From Bacillus gaemokensis (GTDB lineage: Bacteria > Bacillota > Bacilli > Bacillales > Bacillaceae_G): a stretch of DNA of 64,000 nt. The notes beneath the pieces are model-generated. The model saw only the letters and a list, made by a program, of their open reading frames with translations. It ran no database searches and had not been told where the DNA came from. How positions within the stretch are numbered: the first letter of the stretch is position 1; each line of letters opens with the position of its first letter. Below are positions 20,601 to 29,177 of this stretch, piece by piece. The position numbers and the translations under genes were made by a program. The stretch is from assembly GCF_001590835.1 (NCBI RefSeq), contig NZ_LTAQ01000034.1:39364-103363 (forward strand), written 5' to 3'.

Positions 20601-21819
20601 CATCATACCCAGAAAGAACTTGAACATGAGACGCATGTTCTATATCTAGACTGAGTAGTACTGGAATATTGTGATCGAGCAATTGCTTATAATTTTTTTC
20701 TGTTCCTTTAAAATAACGACAAATATAACCTATTTCTTCCAAATAAGTAACCGTGTCTGAAAACTTTGATCCAGTTACATCAAATATATGATTTGCCACT
20801 TCATCTTGCGTACGGTTTTCTCCCCATACTCGGAGCATCATTTCTAAACTTGCTGGAACACAATAATTATCTTTCTGAACGATTGGAACTAATGGTAGCC
20901 GAACCTTTTTTCCGTTAAGATATTTTTCTACATTATGATATATTGAGCCTTTTAAACATACTTCCTTTTTTAATAAAGCAAGTAATTCCTCCATCTTATT
21001 CATTTTATACAATGCTTCTGCACGTAAATGTGTAAAATAAGCTTTATACGAATGATGTGGTAACATTTGATCGATTTCATCTATCACTGCAACCATTTCT
21101 TCATAATGATGTAAATCTAGTAAATTCTTCACCTTTTCAAAATGGAAATACGGTACTTGCGGAAACTTTTCGATTGCATGATTGATGAATTGTAGAGCTT
21201 GTTTCTGTTCCCCTTTATACGCATATAGCTGTGATAATAAATAGATTGCTAACTCTTCACTTTCTTCATATTCTATCCCAGATAAGAGCGACTGCTCTGC
21301 CTTCTCCCATTCTCCTGTTTGTATATAAAAATATCCCCATTTATCAAAAACTGGACGTGTGCTATAATGTTCCGCTTTTTTCATATATAATTCTGCTTCT
21401 TCATTTCGTTTCATTTCTAGAAGACATCTTCCCAATGTAAAATAAGCTTTAGACAAAATATCGCCATCTAATTGATCTTCCTCTATATCTTGCAAAGCAT
21501 CTTTTAGTAATTTTTCAGCATCAAGTACTTTTCTATCATCAATTAGCTCATCACAGTATAAGGAGAGCGTTCTCATATTTGGAGATTTTTTATAAAAATA
21601 TCGTATTAAGAACCCACTATATTGATGCATAAGTCCTTCATCTGTTAGACGAACCAGTGTATCAAACGCCTCAGTTGATGAAATTGAGAAAAGCCACTCT
21701 TTCACATAAGAAAGCCTATTCATCTCTTTTATACGATCAATTTCTTGATTTACCTCCTGTAATCCATCTACAAATCTTTTCTCTTTCAAACACATTTCTA
21801 ACCGCCTAAATTCTAACAT
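17611..21819 (-). CDS. Giant TPR protein with embedded C39-like peptidase domain
   Basis: A 1402-residue cytosolic-looking protein (no signal peptide, no membrane segment). Residues 1-290 and 460-1390 are built of tetratricopeptide repeats (recurrent patterns such as AEELYMKKAEHY and EEAIVSFQSSLQLDADQSVAW). Between them, around residues 305-450, lies a papain-like C39 domain: QKDNYCVPASLEMML puts the catalytic Cys near 319, HASHVQVLSGYD the His near 398, and IIQDPN the Asp near 415. The active-site triad therefore looks intact. The start ATG 21819 has a GAGGTGA box. It lies upstream of the ileS2 promoter. The role is unknown; a regulated protease or a scaffold that binds Gly-Gly-type peptides is possible. 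Confidence 0.88.
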   Translation of the reverse strand: MLEFRRLEMCLKEKRFVDGLQEVNQEIDRIKEMNRLSYVKEWLFSISSTEAFDTLVRLTDEGLMHQYSGFLIRYFYKKSPNMRTLSLYCDELIDDRKVLDAEKLLKDALQDIEEDQLDGDILSKAYFTLGRCLLEMKRNEEAELYMKKAEHYSTRPVFDKWGYFYIQTGEWEKAEQSLLSGIEYEESEELAIYLLSQLYAYKGEQKQALQFINHAIEKFPQVPYFHFEKVKNLLDLHHYEEMVAVIDEIDQMLPHHSYKAYFTHLRAEALYKMNKMEELLALLKKEVCLKGSIYHNVEKYLNGKKVRLPLVPIVQKDNYCVPASLEMMLRVWGENRTQDEVANHIFDVTGSKFSDTVTYLEEIGYICRYFKGTEKNYKQLLDHNIPVLLSLDIEHASHVQVLSGYDEQLQSFIIQDPNFLEPLFVEYDKLQERYRYTDCLSIVFVSKEKEERLSFLSKEENAYFRALFSLTDHLEEQDKKGIEKLVSFLQAHKENPYTWLYTIKHLDVEVDQEFILTCAERLMERYPDSDFVKLHSAQCFIRLRDMKRAGDILQNVKKKNHQALYYFINGRYSLEMEEYEEAIVSFQSSLQLDADQSVAWSFLALSYMYMDQPEKGIEMSHIAIQRHPERFVLVNHGLILMDLERYEEAYRVFNDLLKDYKYEAHIWYERARCAHLMGKLHLAIKGLRIASQLEKAEPYPYVKLSEIYETDVEDEKKAEEILLQGIENCEDPSSLYVRLGDLHFQNDKFEKAEEIYKRSLEKNDEDVYSHFGLVQIYMAKEQYETAKQYILDVEEQFEQNQEFLMNAGMVLWDVENELGANEDQLKIALSKLENGIRCLKNNIANVLEEYVSRIEGTPFVQRGIAFLRKLEKERTDYTEYGCYAGILYESLEQYDQAMKRYTQVIKHRPSALPYFRIGESFMILGELEEAKRAYESCLEIDSNFTGVHVKLAEIYEKEENALKEQYHMLQAMKQEPMIVNMEYLAELSVENSLHKELVFELEKLADKVNEMWRLDSLAYVYGAMKDMDKEQELIEEALQMDEEHVEVQYHYAKVLVKKRNSEAMSIVTNLIKRDIESERVFDVYVQAMEQQRKVSQIRDSLHLLPIKKKERSIAFMYAASVIAERLAERQQNEQPKRSIFTRAFYRMKNRAQEISLITIVIDLFEISLKLNAKNSLAAQRLATFYENGNMITEAIEVLQTSLENKWDFDTAQQSVNLLLNHSDENEAMLRDALELIKQMLRERPNHYDALLLHSNVLVMLGQEKQAEKICLQLIERMPFVSRGFLSLSEIYQSEERFEESISMLENGISHHPKENAMWLALADSYHQIGRTEKAEELTNHILFFDSSDLLARYNRVCYLAVLNRNAEAKAELEIILHEDETGFFAELAEEDEDLEVVWETIK

Positions 21820-21982
21820 GCATTCACCTCAAGTGATTATTTTTACTTCGCACCTGGAATTCATATTCTTATTTACTTGCTTAGATTTTACACAGCTTAT
21901 AGTATGTATTCAACAAAAATCTTATATCTCTCCCGATAATAGAAAATAATATTTAAATATCTGCTCAATAATATTGAACTGT

Positions 21983-22015
21983 CCCCACCTACCTCTACAT
22001 GAGCTTAAGGTGGGG
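21983..22015 (-). repeat. Right-end hairpin of an IS200/IS605-type element
   Basis: CCCCACCT (21983..21990) pairs with AGGTGGGG (22008..22015) downstream of a tnpB remnant. This is where such elements carry their subterminal hairpin and the guide-RNA scaffold of TnpB. No left end is visible. Confidence 0.5.
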
Positions 22016-22099
22016 GATTCATATGTTTCTGCCCAAACAAAAAACACTTCCTCTCGTTCAACAAAGAGGATACAACGATATAGAAATTCGGTAGTGTCC

Positions 22100-22445
22100 T
22101 TAGGCAAGACGACCAATTGTAAAGGCGGCAGATTGATGGATTGAGATCCCAAATTTCCGCATATATTTCATCTTCCCTGAGATCGAAGTGTAAGATGGAT
22201 TGACTTGAAAGACAGCCACGCCCCTTTTATCCGCACGACCCAGAATCGCACTTGTCATCTTCTGATAAGCGAACAGACTCTTCATTCGATTCGCTCGCTT
22301 ATTTCCGTATCGATCACCTGCCCTTGATTGCGTGGTATCTAACTTCTCTATTACAATCGGCTTGTTATACCGCTCTGCTAAGTCAACTAAGCGAATGGCT
22401 TCCGCTTCAATTATCTTTGTGATTTGTCCAGAGGAGGGAGTCTTC
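22100..22445 (-). pseudogene. tnpB (IS605 OrfB-like) C-terminal remnant
   Basis: About 115 codons without a start. They begin abruptly at TPSSGQITKIIEAEAI and contain PIVIEKLDTTQSR, the RuvC-II region whose Glu is catalytic, and KRGVAVFQVNPSYTS...GISIHQSAAFTIGR from the RuvC-III side. The frame breaks at about 22100. The upstream two thirds of the protein and any tnpA are absent. TnpB proteins are RNA-guided nucleases of IS200/IS605 elements. This copy is dead. Positions 22446..22555 upstream do not look transposase-like, so the remnant was joined to unrelated DNA. Confidence 0.72.
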
Positions 22446-22527
22446 TTGGTTAAAATGGTAAAAATGATTATTTTTTGATATAGGAATCTTACTAAACTCA
22501 AACAATAAAATAAATACCATCCTTTTA

Positions 22528-22588
22528 TTGACAAAACAAATATTTCCACATACATTTCAAATAAATACTAAACGTTTAGTATTTATTT
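22528..22588 (+). promoter_or_regulatory. padR promoter with perfect 30-bp operator-like palindrome
   Basis: TTGACA (22528..22533), a 17-base spacer and TACATT (22551..22556) are followed at once by an uninterrupted palindrome at 22559..22588. Its left half is AAATAAATACTAAAC and its right half the exact reverse complement. The palindrome covers the predicted transcript start and ends 15 bases before the padR ATG, as expected for an autorepressor site. Confidence 0.75.
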
Positions 22589-22603
22589 GAACGGAGGATA
22601 TAC

Positions 22604-23170
22604 ATGACACGATTAATGGTACTAGGTTTACTCATGCAATATGGTCCAATGTCTGGATATGAATTACAACAAGCTATGCAATCGGCACAAACTGATACTT
22701 GGGCAGGTGTTTTTCCCGCTTCGATTTATCATGCTTTAAAAAAAATGGATAAAGAAAGATTGGTAGAGCTTGATGCTGTTGAAAAAACAGGTAATCGCTC
22801 CAAAGCAATTTATAGTATTACGCCTGCTGGAAACGATGAGTTCCTTATACTCATGCTTCAGTCATTCCAACAATCTTCAGTCGCTTTCCCAACAGAATTA
22901 TATACCGCACTCACTTTTTTCAACGAGAATACTGTTTCTGTGGATCACATTTCATCCGCCTTACAAGATCAAAAAAAGACAATTATAGAGATGTACGAAA
23001 GTATGAAAGCTGGACAATCTATTAAAGAAAAAATGATAGAAATTCCAGAACATGTAAGCCTTATTTTTGAGAATATTTATGAACAGTGTGACGTGCAGCT
23101 ACGCTTTATTGAAAAGATGGAAAAAATGTTGTCTCGATTAGAAGATAAGAAGCACATGGAAGGAAAATGA
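22604..23170 (+). CDS. PadR family transcriptional regulator
   Basis: A 188-residue regulator. The N-terminal winged helix (MVLGLLMQYGPMSGYELQQ, then FPASIYHALKKMDKERLVE and the wing GNRSKAIYSITPAG) is typical of PadR. The C-terminal half is a helical dimerisation domain of the PadR-s2/AphA type. GGAGG precedes the ATG. The stop overlaps the MFS start (ATGA), so repressor and pump form one operon behind a palindromic operator. This is the usual arrangement for drug- or phenolic-induced efflux. The effector is unknown. Confidence 0.9.
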   Translation: MTRLMVLGLLMQYGPMSGYELQQAMQSAQTDTWAGVFPASIYHALKKMDKERLVELDAVEKTGNRSKAIYSITPAGNDEFLILMLQSFQQSSVAFPTELYTALTFFNENTVSVDHISSALQDQKKTIIEMYESMKAGQSIKEKMIEIPEHVSLIFENIYEQCDVQLRFIEKMEKMLSRLEDKKHMEGK

Positions 23171-24348
23171 TGGGAACTGGGTTAAAAATGTCTCGCGTAC
23201 AAAAAGCTTCTTTATGAGTTGTTGCAGTAGCTGTCTTTACAGATATGCTAATCTACGGAGTGATTGTTCCAATCTTACCAAGTTACGCAGAAACGCTAGG
23301 TGCTTCCCAAGCAGAAATTGGTTTCTTATTCGGAAGTTACGCTATTACTCTACTTTTCTTTACTCCTATTTTAGGAGTTGTTTCTGATAAGTTTGGAAGA
23401 CGTCTCCCTATGATTCTAGGCTTATTTGGACTTGCAGCTGCAACTATATTATTTGGACTCGCCGATAGCTTCTGGTTACTCGTGCTCGCAAGGATGCTAC
23501 AAGGCGTATCTGCTGCTGCAACATGGACAGCTGGTTTAGCACTTCTCGCAGATGTATTCCCCTTGCAAGAACGTGGAAAAGCGATGGGGCTCGCTTTATC
23601 TGGCCAAGCAGCTGGAATGCTCCTTGGTCCAACAATCGGCGGGGTACTTTATCAATGGGGTGGTTATCATCTTCCTTTCATCGTAGCTGCAACTATTGCT
23701 TTCGTCGATGGTATATTGCGAATCACATTGCTTCGTGATGAACCGAAATACGATCCAGATCCACAAATTCCCTATCGATCTATCTTTAAGATGCGCTCCC
23801 TATTTATTATCATTGGCATTATTATTCTGGGGTCAACCTTACCTAGTGCTTTAGAACCAACTCTTCCTCTCTACTTACAAGACATCTTGCAGCTTAGCCC
23901 TGGAACAATTGGACTATTATTCGCTGTCCCAACTCTAGCATATGGTTTTACCGCTCCAATCATTGGAACACTTTCAACTAAAATTGGTAGAAAACAAACA
24001 ATGGCAATTGGTATAGCTTTAGCTGCTTTATGTTTCCCATTTACAGCGATTGTTTCTCATACCAGCCTTGAAATATTCGTACTTGCTATACTAGGAATCA
24101 GTTTTAGCCTTCTTCTAGCACCCGCCTTGCCAGAACTCACATACCTTGCAGACCAAAAAGGAATTCGTGCTTATGGCATACTTTTTGCTATCTATAATAT
24201 GGCCTACTCAATTGGTATGTTTTTCGGGCCGATATTAAGCGGAAGCTTATCAGATTTATTTGGATTAACAAACGCTTTCTACATATTTAGTATTTTTCTT
24301 TTAGGTTACCTTTGCTTGTTTTTATGGAAAATGAAAAAACAGCATTAA
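23167..24348 (+). pseudogene. MFS efflux transporter interrupted by an in-frame TGA
   Basis: From ATG 23167 the frame reads MMGTGLKMSRVQKASL, then TGA at 23215..23217, then VVAVAVFTDMLIYGVIVPILPSYA and a full 12-helix MFS protein to 24348. The MFS loop motif GVVSDKFGRRLPM and the antiporter-like motif C region (LGPTIGG) are present. The TGA falls inside TM1 where Trp (TGG) would fit, so one base change probably killed the gene. Restart at ATG 23245 would lack half of TM1 and has no ribosome site. It could survive only by read-through. It sits in an operon with the PadR gene. Confidence 0.75.
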
Positions 24349-24435
24349 ACTATAATCACTTGCTTATTACTAAAATAACTCATCTCTCACTCTCTGAATT
24401 ATTTCCATCAACACAGAAACTAAGAACTAGAAAAT

Positions 24436-24466
24436 CAAAAAACCCGTGAATTATTCCCGGGTTTTC
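24436..24466. terminator. Bidirectional terminator
   Basis: AAAACCCG / CGGGTTTT stem with an 11-base loop, between convergent genes. It overlaps the last codons of degV. Confidence 0.75.
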
Positions 24467-25278
24467 CCTTTCGAAAAGCTAATCGCAATTGTTCCAGCTC
24501 CTGCATGAACAGCAAAAGATATAGGGATTGGGTAAAGTAGAAAAGTCATTTCAGGAAATACTTTTCTAAAATCGGCAATCCATTCTTCTGCACCTGCTTC
24601 ATCATTAGCGTGGAAAACATGTACTACGTTCGGAGTTTCTTTTTCAAGTTCATTTTGTATATATTCTTTACATTTTTGTATTTTACGAACCTTCTTTTTC
24701 AACACAAGTTCGCCATGTTGTACTTCTAGAATTAGGTTTACGCTTAGTAGACTGCCTAATATAAATTGCACACCCTTCACACGTCCACTTGCATATAGAC
24801 CTTTCAGATCTTTTGGAAATACATAGTAAGGACTACGTTCAACATGCTGTATTGTTTTTTGTATATCTTGTAAAGTCATACCCTCACGGTATAACGTTTG
24901 AGCTTTTATTAAAAGTTCATCCATTGGATAACTTGTTGTTTCACTATCTATTACAATTAAGGGAAATCCCGCCATCCCTGCTGCGAGCATCATATTTTGA
25001 TAGGTACCACTTACTTTCCCACTAATTGTGACCGCAAATCCTTCTTCATATTCTTCTTTACATTTAGAAAAGAGTGCAACCATCTCTCCTAAATTAGGTT
25101 GTGACGTAGTTACGGTTACTCCTTCTTTTAACGCATCGTAAACACGTTCACGAACACCTTCCTCACAGTCTTTATAGGCCGTTCCATTAATAACAATTTC
25201 AATAGGTATAATAAAATTATCTTCACTTGTTGTAAAGCTTGCAGTTGTACTATCAGTAAACCAAGCAACTCGCTTCAT
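24451..25278 (-). CDS. DegV family fatty-acid-binding protein
   Basis: A 275-residue soluble DegV protein. The N-terminal VAWFTDSTTAS is the family's conserved strand-loop that holds the fatty-acid carboxylate. TSQPNLGEM and ISGKVSGTYQNMMLA are the other conserved boxes, and the C-terminus closes with HAGAGTIAISF. Family members such as FakB bind acyl chains for the fatty-acid kinase FakA. No fakA is nearby, and many Bacillus genomes carry several degV paralogues, so the ligand is open. The start has GGGAGG on the minus strand a few bases upstream. Confidence 0.87.
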   Translation of the reverse strand: MKRVAWFTDSTTASFTTSEDNFIIPIEIVINGTAYKDCEEGVRERVYDALKEGVTVTTSQPNLGEMVALFSKCKEEYEEGFAVTISGKVSGTYQNMMLAAGMAGFPLIVIDSETTSYPMDELLIKAQTLYREGMTLQDIQKTIQHVERSPYYVFPKDLKGLYASGRVKGVQFILGSLLSVNLILEVQHGELVLKKKVRKIQKCKEYIQNELEKETPNVVHVFHANDEAGAEEWIADFRKVFPEMTFLLYPIPISFAVHAGAGTIAISFSKGKTRE

Positions 25279-25589
25279 GCTGTTCCTCCCTTGTATGCAT
25301 CCTTTTCTTAAACTTCTCTCATCATTCTATCCATGTGAGTTATAAAAAGGACTATGCTTGTTATCATAACAAGACTGTGTCTGTTTTTCTATAGGAGATG
25401 GATGGTTTGGGTAAGTTTTTTGCTTCAGTACATAATTACTATCGAATCTATTCGAATTTGTACACTATTTCTACATATTTATCGTTCTTCTTTTAGTCCA
25501 TACTATTAAACTAAAAAAGAAAACCTCTAACATGTATACGAAATTAGAAGTCTTATTTCGTTGCTTTATTTATAATTCAAAAATTTACG
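25279..25589. other. Intergenic region, nothing identified
   Basis: AT-rich, with no convincing reading frame or RNA motif. A weak CCTCTAA/TTAGAAG inverted repeat near 25525..25555 may be a terminator for the methyltransferase gene. Confidence 0.35.
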
Positions 25590-26471
25590 TTACTTATTTT
25601 TTACTATTCCAAAAGTGATTTTCATACTTGGAGCGTAGACTAAAGAAGAATTTATAGTGAATTCTTTAGAAAACTGTAATTCTGCTTCGTACTGCGTCAT
25701 CGCATCATTACATGTCAGCCCTCGGTTTATTAAACGTTCAATGAACGCTTCCTTTTCAGCAGGCGTGTTACCGATTCCCTCTTCCTTGAGTGAATGATAC
25801 AATTGCTGTTTATCTCTTTGAACCTCATTAGCATTAAGGAAATTAACCTTATCACTCACTCTACACTCAATCTTTTTTATCCCTAGTTCATTTAGATATA
25901 TCGGTAATTTAATTCCAATGTTTCCATCTTTCCCATTTCGTTTTGCATCTCTCTCAAACAATTTTTGAAGAACACCAAGTTGGATTATTTCTGATTGTTC
26001 TAGATTATTCAGATAATACGAAGACATATTAGAAACCCAGTGTGGCTCAAAACATATGATATGGCCTCCATCAACAACTGAATCTATCATTTTTTGTAAC
26101 ATTGCCTTTGGATCGTTCATATGTAATAAAAAAGCATGACAAACTGCTATATCATACTTATCTTCTAATTCAAATTCAGTAACATCTGCCTCAATAAATT
26201 CCACTTCATATGGAAGACTTTTGAATACTTCTCTTGCTTCATTGATTAATTTCTTCCCCATATCAATTCCCGTATATCTAGACCCTAGTGGTAACAGAGG
26301 CAATAGTTTCAGACCTAAATAGCCATATCCACAGCCATAGTCAACAATATGAACTGGTTTAGAAATCTTCCAAACTGCATTCACCAAAAATCCTAGATAA
26401 TCGTCGTTATAATATAAGTCTCTCGTATTTCTCAAATACTCTAACTTATTATCCCAATCATACTCTTTCAA
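25590..26471 (-). CDS. Class I SAM-dependent methyltransferase
   Basis: A 293-residue protein with motif I VDYGCGYGYLGLKLL (SAM-binding glycine loop near residue 45), an acidic second strand (YTGIDMGKKL) and FIEADVTEF, where the adenine ring is held. Then come motif IV-like YDIAVCHAFLLHM and a late VDGGHIICFEP. The C-terminal third is unlike small-molecule enzymes I can name. The substrate is unknown. The start is TTG 26471, preceded by a strong AAGGAGG eight bases away. Confidence 0.82.
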   Translation of the reverse strand: MKEYDWDNKLEYLRNTRDLYYNDDYLGFLVNAVWKISKPVHIVDYGCGYGYLGLKLLPLLPLGSRYTGIDMGKKLINEAREVFKSLPYEVEFIEADVTEFELEDKYDIAVCHAFLLHMNDPKAMLQKMIDSVVDGGHIICFEPHWVSNMSSYYLNNLEQSEIIQLGVLQKLFERDAKRNGKDGNIGIKLPIYLNELGIKKIECRVSDKVNFLNANEVQRDKQQLYHSLKEEGIGNTPAEKEAFIERLINRGLTCNDAMTQYEAELQFSKEFTINSSLVYAPSMKITFGIVKNK

Positions 26472-26608
26472 TTCAGCTACCTCCTTGTATTTATATTAAA
26501 AGTACTGCTTCCGTCCCTTTCTTTGAGCAAATGATAAAAGCATTTCCTAAACATAAAAATATTTTTTCATATTAAGAAGTGTTTCATATATCTAGAAATC
26601 TGCTAAGG

Positions 26609-26854
26609 TCATTTAGACCAAATAAATTTGAGAAAAATCCCGACTATTAACGATAACGTTGTATATATAACAACCCATGAAAGAAATGTCTCATTTGCAT
26701 ATATCAGCATAAATAATAAGGAGAGTATGAAAACGATTATTGGCATAACAAATAACTTTTTAATTTTCCAATAAACAACTGCACTTAAAATAATCGTGAG
26801 CACTGGAAAAAGAATCAAAACCAAAAACATTGGATTACTAAATATTTGTGCCAT
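26609..26854 (-). CDS. Small membrane protein, YbeF/DUF2651-like
   Basis: 81 residues with three hydrophobic stretches (FLVLILFPVLTIILSAVVYW, VMPIIVFILSLLFMLIY, WVVIYTTLSLIVGIFL). Size and layout resemble Bacillus YbeF (DUF2651), of unknown function. An AGGAGG box precedes the ATG. Nothing in its neighbours suggests a role. Confidence 0.62.
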   Translation of the reverse strand: MAQIFSNPMFLVLILFPVLTIILSAVVYWKIKKLFVMPIIVFILSLLFMLIYANETFLSWVVIYTTLSLIVGIFLKFIWSK

Positions 26855-26876
26855 TTCTCAATTCCTCCTATGTTAT

Positions 26877-27100
26877 TTAACATAATATTTCATGTCGACA
26901 GTGGCTAATATTTAAACAAACTAATGATATTTTTAAATACGTATCATTTAATTCAAAGTCTACACCGTGCTGTTCACTAGTACTCTCTACAATCATAACT
27001 TGCTTATTGTTTCCTTCTAACCATACGAAGAAATCCTGTTTATCCCGCATTAACGGTCAGTTTATCAAGTATTTCTTCTCTGATTTCTCTTTATTTTCTG
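26877..27100 (-). pseudogene. Frameshifted fragment of an unrecognised small protein
   Basis: On the minus strand REIREEILDKLTVNAG runs into a stop near 27046. In the next frame DKQDFFVWLEGNNKQVMIVE and a further 35 codons continue to TAA at 26877. Together they look like one soluble protein of about 75 residues split by a one-base shift. There is no ribosome site. I do not recognise the family. Confidence 0.35.
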
Positions 27101-27152
27101 CATATGAATTGTGTATTCACTACTTAATTTAGTATCTACATTACACAAAAGA

Positions 27153-27180
27153 AAAAAAGGATACTATATTCAGTATCCTC
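27153..27180 (-). terminator. argS2 terminator
   Basis: On the minus strand GGATACT / AGTATCC hairpin followed by seven T residues, 30 bases past the argS2 stop. Confidence 0.8.
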
Positions 27181-27210
27181 AAGCATTTTCAAGCTATAAA
27201 ATTATATTTC

Positions 27211-28899
27211 TTACATCTCTTCCGGTGCACCCATTCCAAGCAAGCGCAATCCTTCTCTTAATACAATCGTTACTGCGTAAACAAGTGCAAGTCTACTTTC
27301 TTTCTCTTCATTCTCTTCTAAAATACGAACATTTCCATAGTATTTATTAAATGCTTGTGCTACATCTAGCAAATACTTCGCAATATGTGACGGTTCATTT
27401 CTAACAAAGGCTGTTTCAATAACTTGCGGAAATCTATTCAATAGTTTTACTGTACTCCAACTATGATCATCACTTAATTCAAACGTTTCTGTTTCAAATT
27501 CGGCATTCTCTTTTCTTAAAATGGAGCAAGCACGTGCATGTGTATATTGAACATATGGTCCTGTTTCACCCTCAAATTTCAACATTTTTTCTAAAGAAAA
27601 TTCAATATTGTGCATACGTTCATTTTTTAAATCGTGGAAAATAATTGCCCCTACACCAACTTGTTTCGCAACTTCCTCTTTTTGCTTTAAATCTGGATTC
27701 TTCTCTTCGATATTTTGCTTCGCTAGCGTAATTGCTTCTTCTAATACTTCTTCAAGTAATACGACTTTCCCCTTACGCGTGGACATTTTCTTACCATCTT
27801 TCAAAATAAGCCCAAACGGTACATGTGCCATTCCATCTACCCAATCATACCCAAGTTTCTTTAATACAGTGAAAAATTGTGTAAAGTGTAAGCTTTGCTC
27901 TGCACCTACCACATACAGCGCTTTATCAAACTCATATGTGTTTTGACGATATAGTGCCGCTGTTAAATCACGCGTTGCATAAAGCGTAGCTCCATCTGAT
28001 TTTTTAATTAAACATGGCGGCATATCTTCTTTTTCTAAATTGACAACTTGTGCTCCATCCGATTCTTCTAATAACCCTTTTTCTTCTAAGATCTCAACGA
28101 AGTCATCCATTCTTTCGTTGTAGAAAGCCTCTCCTTGGAAGTTCGTAAATTCAACACCGAGAAGTTCATAAATACGAGAAAACTCCTTTAAAGATTCATG
28201 ACGGAACCAGTTCCATAAAAAGACCGCTTCTTCATCATCGTCTTCTAATTTCTTAAACCATGCACGTCCTTCTTCTTCTAATTCTGGATTTTCTTTTACT
28301 TCTTCATGGAACTGCACATATAACTTAAATAACTCACGAATCGGATCTTCTTTTACAAGTTCTTCATTTCCCCATTTTTTATATGCAGTAATTAATTTTC
28401 CAAACTGTGTACCCCAATCACCAATATAATTGATCCCAACAACTTCATATCCACATTTTTCAGCGATATGCTTTAATGAATTCCCAATCATCGTGGAACG
28501 TAAATGCCCCATCGAAAATGGTTTTGCGATATTTGGCGAAGAATAATCAATGACTACTGTTTTTTCTTGCCCAAAATGCCCCTGCCCATATTCTTCTTTT
28601 GCAGCTAAAATCGTTTTTAGTACATCATCACTTACAATATGGCGATTGAAAAATACATTTACATACGGCCCCACTGCCTCTACTTTCGTAAAAAATGGAT
28701 CATCTAATTTCTCTGCAATTTCCTTTGCGATTACTGCTGGTGCCTTCTTATATTGCTTCGCAAGCATAAAACAAGGGAATGCGGCATCTCCGAATTCATC
28801 TTGCTTCGGTGTTTCAATGAAATCTATAATTTGTTCCAATGATAATTCTGCTGATAAGGTTTCCGATAAACTTTTTGCGAATTGAATTTTATATTCCAT
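27211..28899 (-). CDS. argS2: Arginyl-tRNA synthetase, second copy
   Basis: A 562-residue class Ia synthetase. The N-terminal Arg-RS additional domain (residues 1-90, with GPYVNVFF) is followed by the HIGH-like motif SPNIAKPFSMGHLRSTMIGNS, with the catalytic fold next and a C-terminal DALR anticodon-binding domain from about 440 (TGPYVQYTHARACSIL). It has the degenerate KMSKS loop KMSTRKGKVV. AAGGAGGGAT precedes the ATG. An Arg-type T-box lies upstream, so uncharged tRNA-Arg should induce it. It is called a second copy because B. cereus-group genomes commonly hold two argS genes; the other is not in this window. Confidence 0.95.
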   Translation of the reverse strand: MEYKIQFAKSLSETLSAELSLEQIIDFIETPKQDEFGDAAFPCFMLAKQYKKAPAVIAKEIAEKLDDPFFTKVEAVGPYVNVFFNRHIVSDDVLKTILAAKEEYGQGHFGQEKTVVIDYSSPNIAKPFSMGHLRSTMIGNSLKHIAEKCGYEVVGINYIGDWGTQFGKLITAYKKWGNEELVKEDPIRELFKLYVQFHEEVKENPELEEEGRAWFKKLEDDDEEAVFLWNWFRHESLKEFSRIYELLGVEFTNFQGEAFYNERMDDFVEILEEKGLLEESDGAQVVNLEKEDMPPCLIKKSDGATLYATRDLTAALYRQNTYEFDKALYVVGAEQSLHFTQFFTVLKKLGYDWVDGMAHVPFGLILKDGKKMSTRKGKVVLLEEVLEEAITLAKQNIEEKNPDLKQKEEVAKQVGVGAIIFHDLKNERMHNIEFSLEKMLKFEGETGPYVQYTHARACSILRKENAEFETETFELSDDHSWSTVKLLNRFPQVIETAFVRNEPSHIAKYLLDVAQAFNKYYGNVRILEENEEKESRLALVYAVTIVLREGLRLLGMGAPEEM

Positions 28900-28926
28900 G
28901 TTATCCCTCCTTATTTTTTAAAACAC

Positions 28927-29172
28927 AAAAAACTCGTCTCTAAAAAAGAGACGAGTTATCACCCGTGGTACCACCCTTGTTGTTCACTACGAACCACTTT
29001 CCCGTTTATAACGAGGACAGGGGCCCCCGGCTTACTCTACTATTATTTTCAAGCAGCATCTCCGAAGTGCGCTTCATCCTCTTCTCCATACTAGGCTCTC
29101 ACCATCCCTAGCTCGCTTTACTTCTGAACAGGACTACTCTCTTCGTCTACGACATTATATATAATTGATTAT
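28927..29172 (-). promoter_or_regulatory. T-box riboswitch, tRNA-Arg specific
   Basis: The minus-strand leader has GAGAGTAG in stem I, T-box AGGGTGGTACCACGGG (28962..28978) and terminator AACTCGTCTC / GAGACGAGTT (28930..28957). The specifier loop reads GAAG-CGC-A, giving CGC (29069..29071), arginine, flanked by the pairing CGAAG/CTTCG. Confidence 0.92.
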
Positions 29173-29177
29173 TGCTT

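Noticed and set aside
21922-22152. A 76-codon minus-strand frame continuing the tnpB remnant
   Set aside because: Apart from a few residues it does not resemble transposase and crosses the right-end hairpin; treated as non-coding.
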